Translations under genes and position numbers: made by a program
Shown here: positions 24,221 to 30,390 of the stretch, piece after piece
How positions within the stretch are numbered: the stretch's first letter is position 1
Layout of the letters: every line of letters starts with the position of its first letter
From: CAYJAZ01 sp964369185
Lineage (GTDB): Bacteria; Desulfobacterota; Desulfovibrionia; Desulfovibrionales; Desulfovibrionaceae
NCBI GenBank assembly: GCA_964369185.1
Contig: CAYJEN010000014.1
Coordinates: 1-30,390, forward strand
DNA: 30,390 bases
Direction: 5' to 3'
Notes under the pieces: model-generated
The model's input: the letters and a program-made list of their open reading frames with translations, nothing else
Databases searched by the model: none
What the model was told of the DNA's origin: nothing

Positions 24221-24418
24221 ATGCCAAAGATTAAAACACGTCGTTGCGCTGCAAAACGTTTTGAAGTTACCGGTAGCGGCAAGTTCCGTCGTCGCAAACA
24301 AAACTTACGTCACATTCTTACTAAAAAGAATGCGAAAAGAAAAATGCGCCTCGGTAAATCTGCTATTGTAGACAGCACAAACGAAAAAGCAGTAAAAAGA
24401 ATGATGCCTTACGCATAG
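24221..24418 (+). CDS. rpmI: Ribosomal protein bL35
   Basis: 65 residues, typical size. The small basic protein of the 50S subunit; sequence MPKIKTRRCAAKRFEVTGSGK, RKMRLGKS and KRMMPYA is diagnostic. The start at 24221 is chosen by AAGGAG 7 bases upstream; a 23-residue longer frame from 24152 crosses the leader hairpins and does not belong to the family. It begins a plus-strand unit with rplT, but infC, which normally precedes rpmI, is not here: upstream lies a divergent gene. Confidence 0.97.
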   Translation: MPKIKTRRCAAKRFEVTGSGKFRRRKQNLRHILTKKNAKRKMRLGKSAIVDSTNEKAVKRMMPYA

Positions 24419-24445
24419 TAAGCACATTAGGTTTAGTTTTACCAA

Positions 24446-24526
24446 TAGTATATGTTTTTATATACTAGGTTAGAAATTTTGTAATATTTAGACATTCGTC
24501 TGGCATACCTTCCGCCTCGTCGAATG
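24446..24526 (+). promoter_or_regulatory. Structured region between rpmI and rplT
   Basis: The spacer is 124 bases, long for this pair. It holds an 8-bp hairpin (TAGTATAT, 24446-24453, with ATATACTA, 24460-24467). A second hairpin is CATTCG (24493-24498) with CGAATG (24521-24526), plus an inner GGC (24502-24504) with GCC (24514-24516). The second one ends 4 bases before the rplT ribosome binding site, and its loop carries CCTTCC. No clear promoter is seen. Confidence 0.4.
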
Positions 24527-24542
24527 AAAAAGGAGAAAATCC

Positions 24543-24893
24543 ATGCGTGTAAAGAGAGGGCTTGCCGCTCATCGTAGGCACAAAAAGTATTTGGATATGG
24601 CGAAAGGCTTTCGCTCTGGTCGTCATAAATTATACCGCACAGCTAGAGAAGCTGTAGAACGTTCATTATGCTATGCATACCGTGATCGTAAAGTTAAGAA
24701 AAGAGAGTTCCGTAAACTTTGGATCATGCGTATCAACGCAGCAGTTCGTGAACACGGTATGAGCTATTCACGTTTCGTAAATGCAATGCAAAAAGCAGGC
24801 ATTGAATTGAACCGTAAAGTTCTTGCTGACCTCGCGGTAAGAGATAAAGCAGCTTTTGCACAAATCGTAGAACAAGTGAAAGCACACGCTTAA
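24543..24893 (+). CDS. rplT: Ribosomal protein bL20
   Basis: 116 residues, typical. A 50S assembly protein that also represses its own operon in many bacteria by binding mRNA. The start MRVKRGLAAHRRHKKYLDMAKGFRSGR, with basic N-terminal helix, and WIMRINAAVREHGMSYSRF (about 61-79) are diagnostic. AAGGAG lies 8 bases before ATG. A terminator follows immediately, before pheS. Confidence 0.97.
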   Translation: MRVKRGLAAHRRHKKYLDMAKGFRSGRHKLYRTAREAVERSLCYAYRDRKVKKREFRKLWIMRINAAVREHGMSYSRFVNAMQKAGIELNRKVLADLAVRDKAAFAQIVEQVKAHA

Positions 24894-24907
24894 TTTTTTG
24901 AACAACG

Positions 24908-24943
24908 AAAAGGTGGTAAAACTTAGCTTTTACCACCTTTTTT
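24908..24943 (+). terminator. Strong terminator between rplT and pheS
   Basis: Perfect 14-bp stem, 24908-24921 (AAAAGGTGGTAAAA) with 24928-24941, 6-base loop, then TT in a T-run that begins inside the stem. It lies 14 bases after the rplT stop and 21 bases before pheS, so it either ends the ribosomal-protein transcript or works as an attenuator of pheS. Confidence 0.85.
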
Positions 24944-24964
24944 AAAACTAGCTAAAGGACACGT

Positions 24965-26026
24965 ATGAACCTGCGTGAAAAACTTGATAGCCTGACTGTT
25001 TCACTTACGAGTGAGCTTGGTCAGGTTTTGTCGTTAGATGGAATTGAAAAGCTTCGCGTTGAATACTTAGGGCGTAAGGGGCATATTGCTGAACTTATGA
25101 CAAAATTGCAAGAACTTCCAAAAGAAGAACGTCCACAATTTGGTCAAGCAGTAAATGCTGTAAAAGTACGTATTACCGAAGCTATCGAAACAAAAAAAAC
25201 TGAACTTCAACAAAAACAAGAAGAAGAGTTTGTAAATAACTTCGACCATACAACTCAAGGCAGACAGCCTTGGCATGGCTCAATCCACCCAATTAACTTG
25301 GTGATGGAAGATATCTGCCGTGTTCTTCAAGACTTCGGTTTTGATACAGTAGTTGGACCGGAAGTTGAAACAGATTATTACAATTTTGAAACTCTCAACT
25401 TCCCGCATGATCACCCAGCTCGTGATATGCAAGATACCTTGTTTGTTGCAGATAAAATATTACTCAGAACCCACACTTCCCCAATGCAAGTAAGAGCAAT
25501 GAAAGAGCGTAAACCGCCTTTAGCTGTTATTGCACCGGGTAAAGTTTATAGAAGAGATTCTGACGTAACCCATACACCAATGTTCCATCAAGTTGAGGGA
25601 CTTATTGTTGGTGAAAAAATTTCTTTATCACATTTGCGCGGAATTCTTTCTGCATTGTGTAAAACTCTTTTTGGCGAAGAAACCAAAACACGTTTCAGAC
25701 CTTCATTCTTCCCTTTTACTGAACCAAGCATGGAAGTTGATGTAACTTGTATGAAATGTAAAGGTGAAGGACATGTTGATGGTGAACCTTGTAGAATCTG
25801 TAAGACTACAGGTTGGCTTGAAATTCTTGGCTCCGGTATGGTTGACCCAGCTGTTTTTGAGTCTGTAGGCTATAATCCTGATGAAGTAACAGGTTTTGCT
25901 TTTGGTCTTGGTGTAGAACGTATTGCAATGTTAAAATACGGAATCAACGATTTACGTATGAACTTTGAAAATGATGTACGTTTCCTCAGTCAATTCTCAT
26001 TAGGTGATTCTTGGCGTAGAAGCTAA
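24965..26026 (+). CDS. pheS: Phenylalanyl-tRNA synthetase alpha subunit
   Basis: 353 residues, full length. Catalytic subunit of the (alpha-beta)2 enzyme that charges tRNA-Phe. N-terminal coiled coil (about 1-95); class II core from about 105. Motif 2 region is near FHQVEGLIVG (207-216), FRPSFFPFTEPSMEVDV (244-260), and motif 3 is GFAFGLGVERIAML (310-323). A Cys4 insertion, C262/C265 and C276/C279, is seen in many bacterial alpha subunits and should bind zinc. The start has AAAGGA 9 bases upstream. It follows the terminator by 21 bases, and the next gene is acetate kinase, not pheT. Confidence 0.96.
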   Translation: MNLREKLDSLTVSLTSELGQVLSLDGIEKLRVEYLGRKGHIAELMTKLQELPKEERPQFGQAVNAVKVRITEAIETKKTELQQKQEEEFVNNFDHTTQGRQPWHGSIHPINLVMEDICRVLQDFGFDTVVGPEVETDYYNFETLNFPHDHPARDMQDTLFVADKILLRTHTSPMQVRAMKERKPPLAVIAPGKVYRRDSDVTHTPMFHQVEGLIVGEKISLSHLRGILSALCKTLFGEETKTRFRPSFFPFTEPSMEVDVTCMKCKGEGHVDGEPCRICKTTGWLEILGSGMVDPAVFESVGYNPDEVTGFAFGLGVERIAMLKYGINDLRMNFENDVRFLSQFSLGDSWRRS

Positions 26027-26062
26027 GATTCATAATTCCAAATATTATAATAAGGATAAAGT

Positions 26063-27265
26063 ATGAAAATATTAGTTATTAACGCCGGTTCTTCATCATT
26101 TAAGTATCAATTACTTGATATGGAAACAAAAAAACCTCTTTGTTCAGGTTTAGTTGAACGTATTGGTCAATCAATGGGAACTTTAGTTTTCAAACGCTTC
26201 CCTGATACAGCTAACGAAGAAAAAATTAAATTAGAAAAACCTTTTGCTACTCACAAAGATGGTATGCTTGAAGTTATGGCAATGCTTACCAATCCGGAAA
26301 AAGGCGTGATTGCTGACCTAAGCGAAATTTCAGCTACAGGTCACCGCGTATTACTTGGCGGTAGCTTAAAAGAAGCTGTTGTAACTGACGAAGTTAAAGC
26401 AACTATCAAAGAATATGAGCCTTTAGGACCTCTTCATATTCCTGCAAACCTTACAGGTATTGACGTGGTTGAAGAACTTCTTCCGGGTGTTCCTGCTGTA
26501 GCAGTTTTTGATACAGGTTTCCACTCAACAATGGAAAAACCGGTTTACACCTACCCAATTCCTAAAGCTCTTTCAGAAAAATATAATATCCGTCGTTATG
26601 GTTTCCACGGAACATCACACCAGTATGTATCACGTGAAGCAACTAAATTTCTCGGAAAATCAATTGAAGATTGCAAACTTATTGTTTGTCACCTTGGTAA
26701 CGGCTGTTCAATGTCAGCTGTTAAAAATGGTAAATGCGTAAATACTACAATGGGTCTTACTCCTTTAGAAGGCTTAATGATGGGAACACGTTGTGGTGAT
26801 ATCGACCCTGCATTAGTTCTTTTCCTTATGAAAAACGAAGGTCTTTCTGCTGAAGAAATGGATAACCTTCTCAATAAAAAATCAGGGCTTTTAGGCGTTT
26901 GCGAAATGAGTGATATGAGAGATCTTCACTCAGCAAGAGAAGAAGGCAATGAAGATGCAGAATTAGCATTCCAAATGCTTGTTCAAAGAATCCGTAAATA
27001 TGTTGGTGCATACATGCTTGAACTTGATGGTATTGATGCACTTGTATTTACAGGCGGAATTGGCGAAAATGATGAATTTGTACGTCAAGGTGTAACAGCA
27101 AATCTTTCTTACGTTGGTATTGAACTAAACCAAGAAGAAAACCTTAAACGTAGCGGTGATCCAAGAGTTATTTCAACTCCTGCATCAAAAATTCCGGTTG
27201 TTATTTTCCCAACAAACGAAGAGTTGGAAATTGCTTTAACAACACAAAGAATTCTTTCAAAATAA
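26063..27265 (+). CDS. ackA: Acetate kinase, in an unusual place between pheS and pheT
   Basis: 400 residues, typical. Converts acetyl phosphate plus ADP to acetate plus ATP, the last energy-yielding step of lactate or pyruvate oxidation to acetate. ASKHA-fold landmarks: NAGSSSFKY (7-15), R95 (catalytic Arg), DTGFH (about 152-156), GFHGTSH (179-185), HLGNGCSMS (215-223), and TGGIGEND (332-339). The second family signature is normally H-R-x-V-H-G-G; here it reads H94-R-V-L-L-G-G100, with Leu at the second His. No pta is nearby. It starts 36 bases after pheS, with AAGGATAAAG upstream, and has no clear promoter or terminator of its own, so it is likely cotranscribed with pheS and pheT. Confidence 0.95.
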   Translation: MKILVINAGSSSFKYQLLDMETKKPLCSGLVERIGQSMGTLVFKRFPDTANEEKIKLEKPFATHKDGMLEVMAMLTNPEKGVIADLSEISATGHRVLLGGSLKEAVVTDEVKATIKEYEPLGPLHIPANLTGIDVVEELLPGVPAVAVFDTGFHSTMEKPVYTYPIPKALSEKYNIRRYGFHGTSHQYVSREATKFLGKSIEDCKLIVCHLGNGCSMSAVKNGKCVNTTMGLTPLEGLMMGTRCGDIDPALVLFLMKNEGLSAEEMDNLLNKKSGLLGVCEMSDMRDLHSAREEGNEDAELAFQMLVQRIRKYVGAYMLELDGIDALVFTGGIGENDEFVRQGVTANLSYVGIELNQEENLKRSGDPRVISTPASKIPVVIFPTNEELEIALTTQRILSK

Positions 27266-27274
27266 ATAAAATTA

Positions 27275-27319
27275 CTTAGCTTGTAAGATAGAATTATAAA
27301 TTTTAGCTTACAAACTAAG
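27275..27319 (+). repeat. Imperfect hairpin between ackA and pheT
   Basis: CTTAG-C-TTGTAAG (27275-27287) pairs with CTTACAA-A-CTAAG (27307-27319), 12 pairs and one mismatch around a 19-base loop. No T-run follows directly, so it is less likely a plain terminator than an mRNA processing or stability element. It ends 20 bases before the pheT start. Confidence 0.5.
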
Positions 27320-27338
27320 CTATTAATAGGATTTTTAT

Positions 27339-29774
27339 ATGCTACTTTCCCTTGCTTGGTTAAAAGAATTTGTGCCTTATGAAGGTACAGCAGCAGAGCT
27401 TGGCGCAAAACTTACTATGCTTGGCTTAGAATTGGAAAATATTGTAGAGCCTTACAAAGCAATAGAGCCTATTGTTATCGGGTATGTTAAAGAATGTAAT
27501 AAGCACCCCGAAGCAGATAAGCTTTCTGTTTGTAGCGTTGATGTTGGCGCAGAAGAACTTCTTCAAATCGTTTGTGGCGCACCAAATGTTGGCGCAGGAC
27601 AATATGTTCCTGTTGCAACCGTTGGTACAACAATGCCAGAAGGTTTGAAAATCAAAAAAGCAAAACTTAGAAACGTTGAATCTAGTGGTATGATATGTTC
27701 AGAAAGAGAATTAAAACTCTCTGAAGATCATAAAGGTATCATGGTTTTAAACGATATACTACCACAAGATAAACTCGTAGTTGGTGCTAAACTTGTTGAT
27801 GCGCTAAACCTCGATAAAGAAATTCTTGAAATTGGTATTACTCCTAACCGTTCAGATTGCTTATCAGTTCTTGGTTTTGCTCGTGAAGTTGCGCTTGCTT
27901 TTGACTTGCCACTCACAATGCCAAAATGTGAACTTAAAGTTGAAGATACTCCTGTAGAACTCAAACTTGATGTTGATGCAAATCTTTCACCATACTATAC
28001 AGGTAGAATTTTAGATAATCCAAAAGTAGGTGAATCTCCTGCTTGGGTTAAATATCGTTTGAATGCAGTTGGTGTGCGTGCAATATCTAATGTGGTTGAT
28101 GCAACAAACTATGTTCTTATGGAACTTGGTATCCCATTACATTCATTTGATAAAGCTGCAATTGAGGGCGATACTGTTTGTGTTGTATCTGCTAAAGATG
28201 GCGATAAATACACAACTCTTGATTCTCAAGAACGTACTCTTAAAGAAAATGATATTCTCATTGCTGATAAAATTAAGACTATTGGTCTTGGTGGTGTAAT
28301 GGGTGGATTAAACTCAGAAACAACTGAAACTACAACAAGTATTTTCCTTGAAGCTGCGGTATTTAATCCATCACTCATTAGAAAAACAGCACGCAGACTT
28401 GCTATTTCAAGTGAAGCATCTTACCGCTTTGAACGTGGTGTTGACCCTGAAATGGTTGATATTGCTCGTGATCGTTGTGCGTATCTTATTCAAGAATTCA
28501 CCGGTGCAAGCTGTAGAGCAACTGTTCTTAAAACTGAAAAAACAACTGCACAGCCTCAAACAATTGCATTCAGCTATCCACGTTGCATTGATTTACTAGG
28601 TATTGAAATTTCAAGAGAATTTTGTGAAAATACTTTTGTAGGTCTTGGCTGTAAAGTTGAAAAAAGTAATGAAGATAATTGGTCTGTAACAGCTCCAACT
28701 TGGCGTGCTGACCTTTCAAGACAAGCTGACCTTGCTGAAGAAGTTATCCGTTGCTATGGTGTTGATAATATTATTGAAACTTTCCCGCCTGTTCTTAAAG
28801 ATTTACAACAGTGCGGAAAGCTTGAAACTCGTCACCCATTCTTAGTAAGACTTCGTCATTTTATGGCAGGTATGGGACTCAACGAATGTGTATGCTACAG
28901 CTTTGTAGGACATGAAGATTTAGATCGTCTTAACATTGCGAAAGAGCATCGTGTAAGCATTGCAAACCCACTTAGTGCTGACCAAAACGTGTTACGTACT
29001 GACTTAGTTCCGGGTCTACTTAATGCATTGAAAGTGAATATGGGGCAAGGAAATACCTCTCTCAAATTATTTGAGTTGGCACAATCCTTTGTTCAAGATC
29101 CTAAAAGCGAAACCACTGTTCACGAAACTCGTAGAATGGGAATTTTGCTTACAGGTGAACGCTATTCACACTTCCCACATCCTAGCTACAGCGAAGATTT
29201 ATTTGAATATGCAGACCTTAAAGGTATAATGGAAACTTTCTTCCATAATTTCTTGAATCTTCCTTTACCGAAAATGGAAAAAGTAAGTAATCACCCATAC
29301 ATGAGCCCAGCAGTAAAAATCACTCTTGGTGGTTCACCTCTTTCTGATGCCGGTGATGTTGTTGCAGTTATGGGTCGCATAAAGCCTGAAATTGCAGACC
29401 ATTACAACGCTCGTGAGCATGTATGGTATGCTGAAATCAATCTTTGTGCTCTCCGCGGACTTTCAGCAAAAAATACTATTCAGTTCAAGAGCTTACCTGT
29501 ATATCCACCGGTTCGCCGTGATATCACAGTTATTGCTCCTCGTAGCCTTGCAATGAAAGATATTGTTGATACACTCAAAAATGCAAAAACTAAACTTCTT
29601 GAGAATGTAGAATTGCATGACCTCTATCTTCCATCAAAAGACAGCGAAGAACATAACCTCACATTTAGACTCACTTTCCGCTCAGCAGAGAAAACTCTTG
29701 TTGATGCAGATGTTGATAAAGAACGTGAAAAACTCGTAAAAACACTAACCGAGCAACTAGCAGTTAGAGTATAA
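27339..29774 (+). CDS. pheT: Phenylalanyl-tRNA synthetase beta subunit
   Basis: 811 residues, full length. The beta subunit binds tRNA and edits mischarged Tyr. Domains: B1-type N-terminal part (MLLSLAWLKEFVPYE), tRNA-binding EMAP/OB domain (about 40-150, IVIGYVKECNKHPEADKLSVC), B3/B4 editing module (about 205-400), B5 (about 405-475), class-II-like B6-B7 core, and the C-terminal FDX-ACB anticodon-binding domain (about 718-811, starting SLPVYPPVRRDITVIAP). AGGAT lies 8 bases upstream of the ATG. Separated from pheS by ackA. Followed by a terminator. Confidence 0.96.
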   Translation: MLLSLAWLKEFVPYEGTAAELGAKLTMLGLELENIVEPYKAIEPIVIGYVKECNKHPEADKLSVCSVDVGAEELLQIVCGAPNVGAGQYVPVATVGTTMPEGLKIKKAKLRNVESSGMICSERELKLSEDHKGIMVLNDILPQDKLVVGAKLVDALNLDKEILEIGITPNRSDCLSVLGFAREVALAFDLPLTMPKCELKVEDTPVELKLDVDANLSPYYTGRILDNPKVGESPAWVKYRLNAVGVRAISNVVDATNYVLMELGIPLHSFDKAAIEGDTVCVVSAKDGDKYTTLDSQERTLKENDILIADKIKTIGLGGVMGGLNSETTETTTSIFLEAAVFNPSLIRKTARRLAISSEASYRFERGVDPEMVDIARDRCAYLIQEFTGASCRATVLKTEKTTAQPQTIAFSYPRCIDLLGIEISREFCENTFVGLGCKVEKSNEDNWSVTAPTWRADLSRQADLAEEVIRCYGVDNIIETFPPVLKDLQQCGKLETRHPFLVRLRHFMAGMGLNECVCYSFVGHEDLDRLNIAKEHRVSIANPLSADQNVLRTDLVPGLLNALKVNMGQGNTSLKLFELAQSFVQDPKSETTVHETRRMGILLTGERYSHFPHPSYSEDLFEYADLKGIMETFFHNFLNLPLPKMEKVSNHPYMSPAVKITLGGSPLSDAGDVVAVMGRIKPEIADHYNAREHVWYAEINLCALRGLSAKNTIQFKSLPVYPPVRRDITVIAPRSLAMKDIVDTLKNAKTKLLENVELHDLYLPSKDSEEHNLTFRLTFRSAEKTLVDADVDKEREKLVKTLTEQLAVRV

Positions 29775-29796
29775 CGAATCTATTAGATTATTCGAG

Positions 29797-29840
29797 AGAG
29801 GGGGAAACCACATTTCTGTAAAGATGAGGTTTTCCCCTCT
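29797..29840 (+). terminator. Terminator after pheT
   Basis: AGAGGGGGAAACC (29797-29809) pairs with GGTTTTCCCCTCT (29828-29840), 13 bp with one G-T pair, loop of 18 bases. The T-run after it is short (TT), so it may be partly read through toward the regulator gene. Confidence 0.7.
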
Positions 29841-29901
29841 TTACGTATATTTTTCCAGTATGTTAGAGTGTAGTGCACTAAGAAAGAGCATGCGCAATCT
29901 A

Positions 29902-29930
29902 TTGAACTTTATTTTTATTTAGAGTAGAGT
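29902..29930 (+). promoter_or_regulatory. Possible promoter of the response-regulator gene
   Basis: TTGAAC (29902-29907), 17-base spacer and TAGAGT (29925-29930), each 4 of 6. The start codon is about 80 bases downstream. Other AT-rich boxes (TTTTAT, TATAAA) lie between, so it is only a candidate. Confidence 0.35.
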
Positions 29931-30016
29931 ATTTTATAGCTTACTTTGAGATTTTTTTATATAAAAGAAAATCTTACTTTCCTTAGAGAAAAAATAAAAG
30001 GTGAAAAGAGTAAAGT

Positions 30017-30390
30017 ATGAAGAAAAGACAAATACTTATAGTTGATGATGAACAAGGAATACGCTTTTCCCTACAAGGTATTTTAGAAGATGAAGGGTAT
30101 GAAGTAAAACTTGCCGTTGATGGCAGTGAAGCTCTTAATCTTTTGAAATCCGAAACTTTTAATCTTATTATATTAGATATTTGGCTTTCAGGCGCATCTA
30201 ATGCAGAAAAAAATGAATTTAATGATGGACTTGTACTTCTTCAACATATTAAAGCTATAGCAGAATTTAAAGATATTCCAATTATTATGATTTCAGGGCA
30301 TGGTACAATAGAAACTGCTGTAACTGCACTAAAATATGGAGCTTTTGATTTTATAGAAAAGCCTCTTGCACTTGATGCCGTGATTAATAC
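30017..30390 (+). CDS. Response regulator, NtrX/NtrC-like receiver (cut by window edge)
   Basis: The first 124 codons are present; the gene runs on past the window. The receiver domain is complete in its active site: D10, D11 (LIVDDE), phospho-acceptor D54 (IILDIWL), S93 (MISGHGTIETAV) and K115 (FIEKPL). The SGHGTIETAV and IEKPL segments point to the NtrC/NtrX group. There is an insert of about 14 residues between D54 and the following helix. A sigma-54 AAA+ domain and a DNA-binding domain are expected downstream but cannot be seen. No histidine kinase is visible next to it. Confidence 0.85.
   Translation, partial: MKKRQILIVDDEQGIRFSLQGILEDEGYEVKLAVDGSEALNLLKSETFNLIILDIWLSGASNAEKNEFNDGLVLLQHIKAIAEFKDIPIIMISGHGTIETAVTALKYGAFDFIEKPLALDAVIN

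Noticed and set aside
25741..25812. Zinc-ribbon insertion in PheS as a novelty
   Set aside because: The Cys4 insertion before the GWLEI segment is known in many bacterial PheS proteins.
1..30390. CRISPR array, insertion sequence, tRNA, rRNA or prophage
   Set aside because: No repeated spacer units, no inverted-repeat-flanked transposase, no tRNA-like T-arm and no phage structural gene were seen. The S24 repressor alone is not evidence of a prophage.

Overview
The window is AT-rich bacterial chromosome, almost fully coding, with no rRNA, tRNA, CRISPR array, insertion sequence or phage block that I can see. The best guess for the host is an AT-rich member of the Desulfovibrionales (sulfate reducers and relatives). 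This rests on the lutC gene followed by a 719-residue LutB-LutA fusion, acetate kinase, glutamate-1-semialdehyde aminomutase, an NtrX/NtrC-like response regulator and the general character of the proteins. The assignment is an inference and was not tested by any search.

Layout. (1) 1-511: the first 31 codons of a minus-strand AAA ATPase (DUF4143-type) gene, then a gene-poor stretch with palindromes and a possible coding remnant. (2) 512-3990, minus: a cleavable XRE/S24 repressor, lutC and lutBA, probably one transcript, for D/L-lactate-type oxidation. (3) 4156-4341, plus: a 61-residue orphan divergent from the repressor, with a 24-bp dyad between them. (4) 4410-16175, minus: a tight six-gene unit dnaE - queD - orphan - mfd - surA-like - uvrA, joining the replicative polymerase, a preQ0/queuosine enzyme, transcription-coupled repair and nucleotide excision repair. 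(5) 16398-19787, plus: a 62-residue orphan with its own strong promoter, then marR and a polar amino-acid ABC importer (permease, binding protein, permease) with no ATPase gene. (6) 19934-23967, minus: hemL; a glycosyltransferase with a VTT/DedA-type membrane protein; a 53-residue membrane protein overlapping an HD-domain phosphohydrolase. (7) 24221-29774, plus: rpmI - rplT - [terminator] - pheS - ackA - pheT. (8) 30017-end: the start of a response regulator.

The most notable points are acetate kinase lying between the two phenylalanyl-tRNA synthetase subunit genes, with a departure from the acetate-kinase signature; a strong terminator hairpin just before pheS; rpmI and rplT lacking infC upstream but having structured leaders; a self-cleaving-type repressor in front of lactate genes; a MarR-led importer without its ATPase; and one transcription unit holding dnaE, mfd and uvrA. 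None is proof of a new system. They are mostly unusual gene arrangements and regulatory candidates.
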